This document shows positions 1 through 8,757 of a stretch of 64,000 nt of DNA, piece after piece (positions within the stretch are counted from its first letter, which is position 1; every line of letters begins with the position of its first letter). This DNA comes from Brevundimonas mediterranea (lineage in GTDB: Bacteria; Pseudomonadota; Alphaproteobacteria; Caulobacterales; Caulobacteraceae): contig NZ_JACIDA010000004.1 of the NCBI RefSeq assembly GCF_014196125.1, positions 62,001-126,000 on the forward strand, written 5' to 3'. A program made the position numbers and the translations under genes. The notes under the pieces are model-generated. The model was not told where the DNA came from. It saw nothing but the letters and a program-made list of their open reading frames with translations, and ran no database searches.

Positions 1-1014
1 ATAACGGCCCAGCACGTCGCGCATGTTGGCGACCATGCGCAGGTTGCGGGTTTCCCAGAAGCCGACGTACCGGCGACCGAAACCTTGGGGCGACGGTTCC
101 GTCAGAGCGGCGCCGAAGTCCGACTGGTAGACCAGCGCCGGCGCATCCGGGGCGTTATAAGTGCGATACATCTGAAGGACGCCGTCCGGTTCGGTCAAGG
201 CGGCGCCGAGGCGGATATCCGTCGCCCTGCGGGCATGGCTGGCGGGATTGTCCCACGCGCTCATGATGGCCGCGCCATAGGCTTCCACTTCGGCGGGATC
301 GGCGCCGTCCGGCGTGTCGGCGGAATGGTCGTCGACGCTCCACAGGCGTTCCAGGCCGAGTTGAGCCGCAAGGGGCGCCGCGATCAGATAGGTCTCGTTG
401 TGCTGGCTCTTGATCCTGTTCAAGCGCGTGACCAGGGCCGCGTTCAGGCCGTCTTGCGCGATACGCTCCTCCGGCTGGAGGCGAAGCCACTGCACGAGCG
501 CGGATCCGTTTTCTCCCGCCGCCATGAAGACCGCCGCCAGACGGCGTCGCTGGGCGGGCGTGGGTTGAGCGGGCCAATCCGCCAGAAGACGCTCGGCCTC
601 AGCATTGGCGGCCGGCACGTCCAGGCTCAGGGCCGCATTGGCGGCGGTGGTGTCGTCGCAATAGGTCTTGACCGTCTCGGCATAGCGCGACGGGTAGCGA
701 CGCAGGCTGTCGCATTGCAGCCCCGACAAATCTTCCGTTGCGATGGCGGTGGGCCGCCAGGCGGCCAGGCGATCCATAAGCGGCGTCAGCAAGGCCGGCT
801 GGAAGCCCTCGTCGAGGTTGGAAAGGTGCGGCGTGCCGAGCACCAGAACTTCATTCGGCGCCCCGGCGGGCGGTCCCTTCAGTTCGGACGGATGGAAAGA
901 GGGACGAAAGGCGGGCGACGTCGCATCCTGGGCCATCACCGTCGATTCCGACACCAGGGCCAGGCAGACGGAAGACAGGATCAACGACAGGAAACGGCCG
1001 GAAGAATGGGACAT
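1..1014 (-). CDS. DUF5694 family secreted protein, 3' end outside the window
   Basis: The reading frame is open from an ATG at 1014 to the window edge (338 codons, no stop), so the C-terminus is missing. The N-terminus reads as a signal peptide: MSHSS, a hydrophobic stretch rich in L/S/V/A, then a likely cleavage site near VMAQD. About 30 residues later comes VLVLGTPHLSNLDEG, the characteristic start of the DUF5694 domain, whose members carry a metal-ligand-like HxS/HF motif after a strand-forming VxVLGTxH. The domain has no agreed biochemical role. Its similarity to the TraB/haem-uptake (EreA/ChaN-like) fold is only a suspicion. The protein is likely periplasmic. No gene is coupled to it inside the window. 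Confidence 0.75.
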   Translation of the reverse strand, partial: MSHSSGRFLSLILSSVCLALVSESTVMAQDATSPAFRPSFHPSELKGPPAGAPNEVLVLGTPHLSNLDEGFQPALLTPLMDRLAAWRPTAIATEDLSGLQCDSLRRYPSRYAETVKTYCDDTTAANAALSLDVPAANAEAERLLADWPAQPTPAQRRRLAAVFMAAGENGSALVQWLRLQPEERIAQDGLNAALVTRLNRIKSQHNETYLIAAPLAAQLGLERLWSVDDHSADTPDGADPAEVEAYGAAIMSAWDNPASHARRATDIRLGAALTEPDGVLQMYRTYNAPDAPALVYQSDFGAALTEPSPQGFGRRYVGFWETRNLRMVANMRDVLGRY

Positions 1015-1219
1015 GAGGCGCCTCGAAGCGAAAACCACATCGCTCCATAGCGACGCTGGTGTCTTCTTCCGACGAAACACAGTTCGGCGCCCGTTAAATT
1101 TCTGACATCCCGGGACGCGCTTCAGCCTGGCAGCCGCTGCGTCGAACATAAGCCCGGTGGTGCAACCAGGAATCATGATCTGTTCCATGGAACGCAGGGT
1201 TGATGCGACGGGGAATGCG

Positions 1220-1747
1220 ATGAACAAGACGGAAACTCCCGACGGAATGGAGGAAGGGCCTGCTCCGTTGTGGGCGCTGTGGCGGCGGTTGAAGGCGCTG
1301 TTTCCGATCTGGAGCCTGATCCCGTCCAGCTTCTATACGCCCGGCGCCTGGGGCTATGCCGGGGTGGATTTCATCAGCGGGTTTCGCCGCAATCCGTCGA
1401 CGCTGAAGACTTTCGCCCTGCTGGAAGGGGCGGACGCGGCAGAGTTCGAGGCCTTGTCGGCGCTGGCGAACCTGAACGCGCGGCGGCAGGACCAGATGTT
1501 CCGGTTCGTCGTCGTCTGCTACCTGACCATACCGCTTTCGATCCTGGCTCTGTTGGCCGAGCTGGCCGGCGATGGTCTTCTGAGCTTTACGCGGGACCAT
1601 ATGTCGTTGGTGGCCAGCACCTTCGTGCTCATGGGCCTGGGCCCTCTCGCCTATCTGATGAGCCAGTGGCGATCGCGTCAGATCATCGGCGTGCTGGACC
1701 TGATCCGGATCGAGCGGGGGCGGGCGACGGATCGCCGCGACGATTAG
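1220..1747 (+). CDS. Hypothetical two-helix membrane protein
   Basis: About 175 residues from the ATG at 1220 (MNKTETPDG). In-frame ATGs at 1157 and 1187 give longer versions, but I see no good ribosome site for any of them, so the start is uncertain. Residues 30-80 are amphipathic (LWALWRRLKALFPIWSLIP). Two hydrophobic segments follow (FVVVCYLTIPLSILALLAEL and STFVLMGLGPLAYLM), and the tail is basic. I recognise no family. It converges on the ExoD gene with a 3-bp gap, so its transcript must end inside that gene or be limited by it. The coding call rests on codon pattern and plausible membrane topology. Confidence 0.6.
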   Translation: MNKTETPDGMEEGPAPLWALWRRLKALFPIWSLIPSSFYTPGAWGYAGVDFISGFRRNPSTLKTFALLEGADAAEFEALSALANLNARRQDQMFRFVVVCYLTIPLSILALLAELAGDGLLSFTRDHMSLVASTFVLMGLGPLAYLMSQWRSRQIIGVLDLIRIERGRATDRRDD

Positions 1748-1750
1748 GGG

Positions 1751-2386
1751 TCAGCCCGGCAGCAGCCGCGTCGCCCATTCCGCGCCCAACAGCAGCCCGG
1801 TCGCCACCACGCCAAGGATGGTCAGCCAGGCCGTGGTCACCGCGGCGCCGGCGATGACGAACAGGCCGTCGCGTTGGATCAGGCCGACCGCCAGCAGGGC
1901 CAGGGCGACGGAGGGAATGGTGTTGGTCATCGGCAGGACGATGGTCAGGGTGGCCAGGATCATGAAGGCCGCCGCCAGCTTCTCGCCCGGTCCGTCGGCG
2001 AAGCGACGCAGGCGGGGGCGGGAGAACCGGTCGATCCAGCCCAGTTTCGACTCGGCGAAATCGGCCATGGCCTTGAGCCACGAGGCCTTGGCGCGCAGGT
2101 TCAGTAGCCAGCGCGGCAGCCAGGGTTCTTCGCGCCCGACCAGCATCTGGCCGGCGAGCAACAGGATAGCGACGCCGACGACCTGGGGCACACCGTAGAG
2201 GCCCGGCACCAGACAGGGTATCGACAGCAGCAGGATCAGCAGCCCATAGGCGCGCTCGTCCAGGCGGTCGCGAATTTCTTCCAGGGTCAGGCCGGCCTCG
2301 CCGCCGTCGTCGGACAGCCGACGCAACAGGCGAGCGATGTCGTGGCTGACGTCGTCGGCGTGGCCGGACGGAGAGGGGACGGTCAT
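1751..2386 (-). CDS. exoD: ExoD-family exopolysaccharide synthesis membrane protein
   Basis: 211 residues, the usual ExoD length. The cytoplasmic N-terminus contains GEAGLTLEEIRDRLDERAYG, typical of the family. Hydrophobic segments follow around residues 48-62, 140-165 and 175-205. ExoD was first described in Sinorhizobium, where mutants have altered exopolysaccharide and alkali sensitivity; the molecular role is still unclear. The start is well supported: on the coding strand AAGGAGG lies about 6 bases before the ATG. The gene stands alone, so nothing nearby ties it to a polysaccharide cluster. Confidence 0.85.
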   Translation of the reverse strand: MTVPSPSGHADDVSHDIARLLRRLSDDGGEAGLTLEEIRDRLDERAYGLLILLLSIPCLVPGLYGVPQVVGVAILLLAGQMLVGREEPWLPRWLLNLRAKASWLKAMADFAESKLGWIDRFSRPRLRRFADGPGEKLAAAFMILATLTIVLPMTNTIPSVALALLAVGLIQRDGLFVIAGAAVTTAWLTILGVVATGLLLGAEWATRLLPG

Positions 2387-2494
2387 GCCGCCTCCTTTAG
2401 AGGCGTCGGGAACGGACGGCGAGGGCTGCGATGTCGCGGCGGGTGACGTCGGACGCAGGTCTTGCTAGGGCGTCGCGCCTGCTAGGGGATTTCA

Positions 2495-3070
2495 ATGCTT
2501 CGCAAGCTCTATGACGGCGTCTTTGATCTGGCGCGGGGCCGCCACGCCACGCCCGCCCTGGCCGTTGTCGCCTTCGCCGAGAGTTCCTTCTTCCCCATCC
2601 CGCCCGACGTGATGCTGGCGCCGATGATCCTGGCCCGGCCGGAGAAGGCTTATTTTTACGCCGGAGTCTGCACCCTGGCGTCGGTTCTGGGCGGGATTCT
2701 CGGCTACGCCATCGGCTATTTCCTGACCGATCTCGGTCTCGCGATCCTCCGGGTTCTTGGCCATTCGGACGGTCTGGATCATTTCCGCCAGTGGTTCGCC
2801 CAGTGGGGCCTGTGGGTCATACTGATCAAGGGATTCACCCCCATTCCCTACAAGCTGGTGACCATCGCCTCGGGCCTGGCGGCCTTCAGCTTCCCGATCT
2901 TCATGGGGGCGTCGGTTGTGACCCGGGGCGGCCGGTTCTTCCTCGAGGCCTGGATCCTGAAACGCTGGGGGGCGGTCATGCTGGCCCAGGTCGAGAAACG
3001 CCTGGCGCTATGGTCCGGGATAGGCCTGGCGCTGTTGATCGCCTTGATCGTGGTGTTGAAGCTTCTGTAA
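2495..3070 (+). CDS. YqaA-type DedA/VTT-domain membrane protein
   Basis: 191 residues with the SNARE-associated/VTT architecture. It has a conserved early ESSFFPIPPDV (E-x-P-x-P region), hydrophobic helices, then GFTPIPYKLVTIASGLA, which is the conserved re-entrant motif. The C-terminal helix is ALLIALIVVLKLL. YqaA/DedA proteins are thought to scramble or flip lipids (undecaprenyl phosphate or phosphatidylethanolamine carriers) in the inner membrane; which substrate applies here is unknown. An AGGGGA ribosome site precedes the ATG. It lies 39 bp upstream of dsbB on the same strand, so the two are probably co-transcribed. Confidence 0.85.
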   Translation: MLRKLYDGVFDLARGRHATPALAVVAFAESSFFPIPPDVMLAPMILARPEKAYFYAGVCTLASVLGGILGYAIGYFLTDLGLAILRVLGHSDGLDHFRQWFAQWGLWVILIKGFTPIPYKLVTIASGLAAFSFPIFMGASVVTRGGRFFLEAWILKRWGAVMLAQVEKRLALWSGIGLALLIALIVVLKLL

Positions 3071-3109
3071 GTCGACGGCGACGCCCGGGCGGGGTAAGAC
3101 CGCTGCACG

Positions 3110-3652
3110 ATGACAGACATCTATCGCCTGCTGACCCGTTGGTGGACCGCCTTCGCCCTGGCCGCGTCGCTGGTCATGCTGGGCGCGGCCCATGCCTTTG
3201 AGCGTTTCGCGGGCCTGGCGCCCTGCAACCTCTGCCTCAAACAGCGTGAGGTCTATTGGGGCGCGGTCGCCGTGGCGGTGGTGGCGACGGCCTGGACGAT
3301 CCTGAGCGGCAGCCGGCGCGGCACGCCCCGGATCGCCGCCTTTCTGCTGGCCGCCGTCTTCGCCACCGGCGCCGTCACCGCCGTCTTCCATATGGGCGGC
3401 GAGTATAAATGGTGGAGCCTGCCCGCGACCTGCATGGGCGGAGGCTCCATCGATCTCGAAAGCCTGACCGCCCTGGCGCTCGGCACGGGTCCGGCCCCGC
3501 GGGTCGCCATGTGCGATTCCGTGGCCTGGAGCTGGCTGGGCCTGTCCATGGCGGGCTGGAACGCCGTCATCTCCCTGGCGTTGGCGGGGTTCAGTCTGCT
3601 GGCGGCCAAACGCCCCAAGGACGCCCGCGCCCCCCGGATCGAAAAGGCCTGA
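3110..3652 (+). CDS. dsbB: Disulfide bond formation protein DsbB
   Basis: 180 residues, four predicted membrane helices. The first periplasmic loop carries Cys39-x-x-Cys42 (PCNLC) and the second loop carries Cys108 and Cys135, the two redox pairs by which DsbB re-oxidises DsbA and passes electrons to ubiquinone. The extended CxxC context GLAPCNLCLKQR is typical. No dsbA lies in the window. The downstream gene starts 4 bp after the stop and encodes a quinone-ring hydroxylase-like protein. That pairing is functionally neat, since DsbB uses ubiquinone, but it may be simple operon packing. Confidence 0.9.
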   Translation: MTDIYRLLTRWWTAFALAASLVMLGAAHAFERFAGLAPCNLCLKQREVYWGAVAVAVVATAWTILSGSRRGTPRIAAFLLAAVFATGAVTAVFHMGGEYKWWSLPATCMGGGSIDLESLTALALGTGPAPRVAMCDSVAWSWLGLSMAGWNAVISLALAGFSLLAAKRPKDARAPRIEKA

Positions 3653-3656
3653 CGCC

Positions 3657-4229
3657 ATGACCGACGCCGCCCCTCATATCCCCCTGCCACGGCCTGGAAT
3701 GGGGGCGAACAAGGCGCGGATGGGCGAGATCCTGCGGGTCGATCACGCCGGCGAATATGCGGCGGTCCTGATCTACCGCGCCCAGAAGGCGGTGTTCGAG
3801 GGTCGCAAGGCCCATGGAGACATGGCGCGCGATCTGGGCGAGATGCAGGACCAGGAAGCGGTGCATCTGGCGCGGTTCGAGCGGCTGCTGAACGCGCGTC
3901 GGGTGCGGCCCACACTGATGACCCCGGTCTGGCGGATCGCGGCCTCGGCCCTGGGGGCAGGCACCGCTCTGATGGGCGAGAAGGCGGCGCATGCCTGCAC
4001 CGAGGCGGTCGAGAGCGTGATCGAGAAACACTATGCCGACCAGATCGCCGAGATCGGCGACCGCGACCCGGCCCTGGCCGCGGAGCTGAAACAGTTCCGC
4101 GACGAGGAGTTGGCCCACCACGACCACGCCATCGAACACGGCAGCCGCGAGGCGCCGGCCTATCGGCTGCTGAGCGGCGTCATCAAGGCGGGGTGTCGGG
4201 TGGCGATCAAGGTCAGCGAGAAGGTTTGA
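3657..4229 (+). CDS. coq7: COQ7-type demethoxyubiquinone hydroxylase
   Basis: 190 residues forming a di-iron four-helix bundle. Visible ligand motifs are Glu33 in VDHAGEYAA, E67-x-x-H70 in QDQEAVHLARF, a later glutamate in CTEAVESVIEKHY, and EELAHHDHA near the end. This is the COQ7/UbiM-alternative family that adds the C6 hydroxyl of ubiquinone using O2 and is common in Alphaproteobacteria. The start follows the dsbB stop by 4 bp, suggesting translational coupling. It acts at the inner membrane surface. Confidence 0.88.
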   Translation: MTDAAPHIPLPRPGMGANKARMGEILRVDHAGEYAAVLIYRAQKAVFEGRKAHGDMARDLGEMQDQEAVHLARFERLLNARRVRPTLMTPVWRIAASALGAGTALMGEKAAHACTEAVESVIEKHYADQIAEIGDRDPALAAELKQFRDEELAHHDHAIEHGSREAPAYRLLSGVIKAGCRVAIKVSEKV

Positions 4230-4240
4230 TCCTGCGCCAC

Positions 4241-4271
4241 CGTCACCCTCGGGCTTGACCCGAGGATGACG
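4241..4271. repeat. Intergenic palindrome, likely bidirectional terminator
   Basis: Arms CGTCACCCTCGGG and CCCGAGGATGACG pair with one mismatch around a 5-base loop. It sits between two converging genes (coq7 and the thiolase). The same palindrome, in its CGTCATCCTCGGG form, recurs at 27825-27855 between eipA and another converging gene, so it is a dispersed element used at convergent gene ends. Confidence 0.65.
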
Positions 4272-4290
4272 GAGTTTGGGTGGGAGCTCT

Positions 4291-5493
4291 TCAGAAGATC
4301 TCGAACAATCCCGCAGCCCCCATGCCGCCGCCGATGCACATGGTGACGACGCCGTATTTGGCGCCGCGCCGCTTGCCCTCGATCAGGACGTGGCCGGTCA
4401 TGCGGGCGCCGGACATGCCGTAGGGGTGGCCGATGGAGATGGCGCCGCCCGAGACGTTCAGCAGCTCGTCCGGGATGCCCAGCTGGTCGCGGCAGTAGAG
4501 GACCTGGACGGCGAAGGCTTCGTTCAGTTCCCAGATGCCGATGTCGTCGACCGTCAGGCCGTGACGCTTCAGCAGTTTGGGCACGGCGTAGACCGGGCCG
4601 ATGCCCATTTCGTCCGGCTCGACCCCCGCCACCGCCATGCCGCGATAGGCGCCGAGCGGCTGGAGATTGCGCTTCACCGCCTCGCCGGCCTCCATGATGA
4701 CGCAGGCCGAGGCGCCGTCCGACAGCTGGGAGGCGTTGCCGGCGGTGATGAATTCGCCCTGCTGAATCTCTTCGCCGCTGCCGAAGACGGGTTTCAGCGC
4801 CTTCAAACCTTCGAGGGTGGTGTCGGGCCGGTTGCCCTCGTCCTTCGACAGGGTCACTTCCTTTGACGATGTCGCGCCGGTCGCCTTGTCCGTGACCAGC
4901 ATGCTGGTGGTCATGGGCACGATCTCGGCATCCAGCCGGCCTGCCGCCTGGGCGGCCGCCGTGCGCTGCTGGGACTGAAGCGCGTATTCGTCCTGGCGGT
5001 CGCGGCTGATGTCATAGCGGCGGGCCACGACCTCGGCCGTTTCCAACATCGACATATACATGTGCGGCGCCAGTTTCAGCAGGGCCTCGTCCTTGCCCCG
5101 GTACAGGTTCATGTGCTGGTTCTGAACCAGGGAGATGCTTTCCAGCCCGCCGCCGACCGCCATCTTCTGCTGGTCGAACATCACCTGTTTGGCCGCCGTG
5201 GCGATGCCCATCAGGCCCGAGGCGCACTGGCGGTCCAGACTCATGCCCGGAACCGAAGAGGGCAGGCCGGCGGCGAGGGCGATCTGGCGGGCGACGTTCG
5301 TGCCTGTCGAGCCCTGCTGCAGGGCCGCACCCATGATCACGTCCTCGATCTCGGCAGGATCGACGCCGGCGCGCTGGACCGCGTGCTTCACCGCATGGGC
5401 GCCCAGCTGCTGGGCCTGGGTGTCGTTGAAGGCCCCGCGATAGGCCCGGCCGATGGGGGTGCGGGCGGTAGAGACGATGACGGCTTCGCGCAT
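4291..5493 (-). CDS. Thiolase: acetyl-CoA C-acyltransferase
   Basis: 400 residues, standard thiolase length. Nucleophile Cys90 lies in SLDRQCASG. The C-terminal part has [23 protein letters not shown] (catalytic histidine) and [10 protein letters not shown] (second cysteine), so all active-site residues are present. It would either cleave 3-ketoacyl-CoA in beta-oxidation or condense acetyl-CoA; sequence alone does not decide. The start at 5493 is chosen because AAGGA lies about 8 bases upstream and [15 protein letters not shown] is the canonical N-terminus. A longer frame to 5679 adds residues unlike the family. No hydroxyacyl-CoA dehydrogenase is adjacent. Confidence 0.92.
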   Translation of the reverse strand: MREAVIVSTARTPIGRAYRGAFNDTQAQQLGAHAVKHAVQRAGVDPAEIEDVIMGAALQQGSTGTNVARQIALAAGLPSSVPGMSLDRQCASGLMGIATAAKQVMFDQQKMAVGGGLESISLVQNQHMNLYRGKDEALLKLAPHMYMSMLETAEVVARRYDISRDRQDEYALQSQQRTAAAQAAGRLDAEIVPMTTSMLVTDKATGATSSKEVTLSKDEGNRPDTTLEGLKALKPVFGSGEEIQQGEFITAGNASQLSDGASACVIMEAGEAVKRNLQPLGAYRGMAVAGVEPDEMGIGPVYAVPKLLKRHGLTVDDIGIWELNEAFAVQVLYCRDQLGIPDELLNVSGGAISIGHPYGMSGARMTGHVLIEGKRRGAKYGVVTMCIGGGMGAAGLFEIF

Positions 5494-5777
5494 GACGGAG
5501 ATCCTTCTGTGTTGGGCGGGCCTGTCGCGATTGGCGCGACTTGAGACCAGAACGGTTTCCTCTGCGAGGAACTTAGGCCCCTCACGCGGCGTCAACGCAA
5601 GCCGGGACACGTCACAAGCGGCGCTGTTTCCCGACCCTCGTTCGCCCATTGTGTTGAAACGGCGCCACAGTCGCCACATTCATCTCAGGCGGGCGGAACA
5701 ACCGGCCAGCGATGCCGTTTGGCTCGGGAACGTCGGGCAACAGCTCGGCTTCAGGCATTTTACAGATTGAGGAAGCT

Positions 5778-6920
5778 ATGAAGCTCAAACTTCTCGCCTC
5801 CGTCGCCGTCGCAGGGCTGTTCGCAGCTGGCGCGGCCTCGGCGGAACCGAACGGCTGGTACGGCGCGATCGACGCCGGTTACCACATGATCGACGACATC
5901 AACGCTGAATCGTCGACGACGGGCGCCAACTGGAACTATGAAGTGAACGACGGCTGGGCGGCTTTCGCCCGTCTCGGCTATCGCTTCAACCCGAACTGGC
6001 GCGTTGAACTCGAGGGCGGCTACCGCTCAGGCGACATCGGCACCGTGCGCGCCGTCTCCGGCACCCAGGGCCTGTGCAACCTGACCCCGGCGACCGGCGG
6101 CTGCTTCTCTCCGGAAGGCGACATCAAGTCCGCCACCCTGATGGCCAATGTCATCTATGACTTCGGCTATGAAGCCTGGGGCATCCGTCCCTTCGTCGGC
6201 CTCGGCGCCGGCGTGAACCGCGTCACCACCGACACGACAGGCAACCTGCGCGCCAACCGCGGCGCCACCTTCACGGCCGATGACGACTCGACCAAGTTCG
6301 CCGCTCAGGCGATCGCCGGTCTGGCCTGGGCCGTGGGCGACCGCACCAACATCGACCTGACCTACCGCTATCTGACGGGCGACGCCTCGTTCGCCTCGAC
6401 CACGGTGGGCGGGACTTCGTTCGGCGAATGGGACGGCGACTACGATCAGTCGCACACCGTGACCCTGGGTCTGCGTTACAGCTTCGGCGCTGAAGAAGCT
6501 GCACCGCCCCCGCCTCCCCCGCCGCCTCCGCCCCCCCCGCCTCCCCCGCCCCCGCCGCCTCCGGCTCCGGTGGCCCAGGCTCCGGTCGCCCGCCAGTTCG
6601 TGGTCTACTTCGACTGGGATCGCTCGGACCTGACGACGGAGGCCCGTTCGGTGGTCAGCCAGGCCGCCACCTACGCCAAGTCGGGTCGTCCGACGCGCGT
6701 CCTGATCGTCGGCTACACCGACACCTCGGGCTCGGCCGCCTATAACCTCGGCCTGTCGAACCGTCGTTCGCGCACCGTCGCGGACGCCCTGGTCGCTCAA
6801 GGCGTCAACGGCGGCGTCATCGCCCTGGACGCCAAGGGTGAAACCGCCCTGGCCAAGCCGACCGCTGACGGCGTTCGTGAGCCGCTCAACCGTCGCGCGA
6901 CGATCGACATCAACTTCTAA
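5778..6920 (+). CDS. OmpA-family outer membrane porin with poly-proline linker
   Basis: 380 residues. Signal peptide MKLKLLASVAVAGLFAAGAASA, then an eight-strand barrel-like region of about 220 residues starting EPNGWYGAIDAG. A proline run of roughly 20 residues (about 243-262) leads to a C-terminal OmpA/MotB peptidoglycan-binding domain (VVYFDWDRSDLT ... GYTDTSGSAAYNLGLSNRRS ... NRRATIDINF). The domain anchors the outer membrane to peptidoglycan through D and R residues in NxxLSxRRS-type motifs. GAGGAAG sits just upstream of the ATG at 5778. Codon use is strongly biased toward C-ending codons, as expected of an abundant protein. A terminator follows at 6995. Confidence 0.93.
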   Translation: MKLKLLASVAVAGLFAAGAASAEPNGWYGAIDAGYHMIDDINAESSTTGANWNYEVNDGWAAFARLGYRFNPNWRVELEGGYRSGDIGTVRAVSGTQGLCNLTPATGGCFSPEGDIKSATLMANVIYDFGYEAWGIRPFVGLGAGVNRVTTDTTGNLRANRGATFTADDDSTKFAAQAIAGLAWAVGDRTNIDLTYRYLTGDASFASTTVGGTSFGEWDGDYDQSHTVTLGLRYSFGAEEAAPPPPPPPPPPPPPPPPPPPPAPVAQAPVARQFVVYFDWDRSDLTTEARSVVSQAATYAKSGRPTRVLIVGYTDTSGSAAYNLGLSNRRSRTVADALVAQGVNGGVIALDAKGETALAKPTADGVREPLNRRATIDINF

Positions 6921-6994
6921 GACCCAGGACTTCCGGCCCGACGAAAGTCGGGTCGGGGGTCACGGATCTTTGAGGTGCGTCTATCGACGGATCA

Positions 6995-7030
6995 AAAACC
7001 GCCGTCTTCGTTCGAGGATGGCGGTTTTCT
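6995..7030 (+). terminator. Rho-independent terminator after the OmpA-like gene
   Basis: AAAACCGCC at 6995-7003 pairs with GGCGGTTTT at 7020-7028. The stem continues inward through TCTTCG/CGAGGA with one wobble, and TTTTC follows. It is 75 bp past the stop codon. Confidence 0.8.
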
Positions 7031-7214
7031 ATGTGGAGAGACGGTAACGGTTGGTCGAAATCGCGCCGCATTATGGAATTTGGGTTGATCCGACCTTTGT
7101 GGCGAGCGAGATAAAACCCAATGGTCACAGTCTCCGCTAAACGCCCCGATTGCATCGGCGAAGAGTCGTTCCTTGACCCGCCTCCCCGCTTTAAGCGCAC
7201 TGGGGATCTGTAAA

Positions 7215-8576
7215 ATGGTTGATCTTCGCCAGTCGCATCGACAGGTCACGGGACGCCGGCGGCGGCGGTACCGGCTTCGGGCGGACAGCCCCCCGACCGT
7301 CCAATCGCGGCTTCGCGCACCGCCGCCGACGCCTGCTTACGGCGGCGATGTGACCGTCTTGCCTGTCGGCGGCCGCCACCACAGTCAAAGCCTGTCCGGC
7401 CGACGGTTCCTGATCGTGTCGGCGCCGTTCGGCGGATTCGGCGTCGCTCTGGCGCGGACATTGGAGGCGCGGGGCGCGACGGTTCGGCGGATGATCTTCA
7501 ACGCCGGCGACGCCATGAATTGGCGCCGCGCCGGCGGCGTGGTGTTCAAGGCCGCAGCCGAAGTCTGGGCCGAAAGGTTGGCGGAGGTGGCGGCCGACTT
7601 CACCGATCTCCTCCTGTTTGGCGAAGGCGGTCCCTATAATCGCGCGGTCCTGTCGGCGACCGAAGGGCTAGACGCCCGCGTCTGGGTGCTGGAGAATGGA
7701 TATTTCCGCCCCGACTGGGTCACGGTCGAGCTCAACGGCGTCAATGCGTCCAGCGGCCTTCCCCGGTTTCGCGACGGCTATCCCGCGCCGGAACCCGTCC
7801 TTCCCGAACCCATTCCCGTGGGTCGGATCCTGCCTCACCATGTGGTCAACATAACCGCCTATCATGTGGCCCAGACCTTGGGCGCCTTCCTGTTTCCACG
7901 GCACGCCAACCATTATACGGCCTCGCCGCTGAGCCAGTGCCTGGGCCATGTCCGGCGTTATCTGGGCCTGGCGACGCGGCGTCCGTCGGAGAACGACGTC
8001 GATGTCATCGCCGCACGGGGCGAATTCTTCATCGTCTGTCTGCAGCGTGAAGGCGACGCGCAACTGCTTCGCTATTCGCGGTACGCCGACAACACGGCCT
8101 TCCTCGCCGAGGTCATGACCAGTTTTGCGGCCCGAGCGCCCCGGAACGCGCGGCTGGTGGTGAAGAACCATCCGCTGGATCCGGGTCTGATCGATCTTCC
8201 GGCGGTGACGCGGCGTCTCGTCATAGAGCGCGGTCTGCAAGGCCGGGTCGATTTCATCGACGGCGGAAATCTGGCCCAGTTGTGTCGCGCCTCTCAGGGC
8301 ATGGTGGTGAACAATTCCAGCGCCGCCCTCTCCGCCCTGGGCTTCCATACGCCGGTCAAGGTTCTGGGCGACGCCTTCTTCGACTTCGACGGACTGACCG
8401 ACCAGCAGGCGCTGGACGACTTCTGGACCGCGCCCCAGGCGCCGGACACGGCCCTGTTCACCCGGTTCCGCGCCCATGTGATCGCCCAGAGCCAGGTGAA
8501 CGGCAATTTCCATGAACCCCGGGCGATCGGGCGGACCGCGCATGGCGTCGCCGACATGTTTGAGCGGATTTTCTAA
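7215..8576 (+). CDS. KpsS/LipB-like capsule polysaccharide protein (solitary)
   Basis: About 453 residues from the ATG at 7215; a TTG at 7173 would lengthen it by 14. The first 60 residues are basic and low in pattern. The remainder resembles the capsular polysaccharide biosynthesis family (PF05159): GRRFLIVSAPFGGFG, LLLFGEGGPYNRA, ARVWVLENGYFRPDWVTVE, RLVVKNHPLDPG and GMVVNNSSAALSALGFHTPVKVLGD. These match the KpsS-type Kdo-transferase fold, which builds the poly-Kdo linker on lipid in group 2 capsules. There is no kpsC, kpsT, kpsM or other capsule gene within 50 kb, so its acceptor is unknown. It may act on another envelope glycan. Confidence 0.75.
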   Translation: MVDLRQSHRQVTGRRRRRYRLRADSPPTVQSRLRAPPPTPAYGGDVTVLPVGGRHHSQSLSGRRFLIVSAPFGGFGVALARTLEARGATVRRMIFNAGDAMNWRRAGGVVFKAAAEVWAERLAEVAADFTDLLLFGEGGPYNRAVLSATEGLDARVWVLENGYFRPDWVTVELNGVNASSGLPRFRDGYPAPEPVLPEPIPVGRILPHHVVNITAYHVAQTLGAFLFPRHANHYTASPLSQCLGHVRRYLGLATRRPSENDVDVIAARGEFFIVCLQREGDAQLLRYSRYADNTAFLAEVMTSFAARAPRNARLVVKNHPLDPGLIDLPAVTRRLVIERGLQGRVDFIDGGNLAQLCRASQGMVVNNSSAALSALGFHTPVKVLGDAFFDFDGLTDQQALDDFWTAPQAPDTALFTRFRAHVIAQSQVNGNFHEPRAIGRTAHGVADMFERIF

Positions 8577-8698
8577 GCAATCCTCCGTAGCACAGCATGA
8601 ATGTTGCGACAGGGCCACAGCTGGGCTCTGTCATATCGTTGTCATATAACTGTCGCCTGACATTGCAACACCAGACGTAGATGGGGCCAGATTTCGAC

Positions 8699-8719
8699 AG
8701 GCGACCCCGCTTGTCGCCT
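8699..8719. other. Small hairpin upstream of the TonB receptor gene
   Basis: AGGCGAC and GTCGCCT form a 7-bp inverted repeat with a 7-base loop in the 181-bp gap between the KpsS-like gene and the TonB receptor. It could be a weak terminator of the first or a leader structure of the second. The same gap has a direct repeat TCATAT (around 8632 and 8643). No Fur-like box is visible. Confidence 0.3.
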
Positions 8720-8757
8720 TTAGGGGCCCGTCCGGCCTTCATCTGGGGATAGATGCA

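Noticed and set aside
85..1050. Plus-strand frame across the first 1 kb
   Set aside because: Arg/Gly-rich, with no signal or domain. The minus-strand DUF5694 frame has a signal peptide and family motif and is open to the edge.
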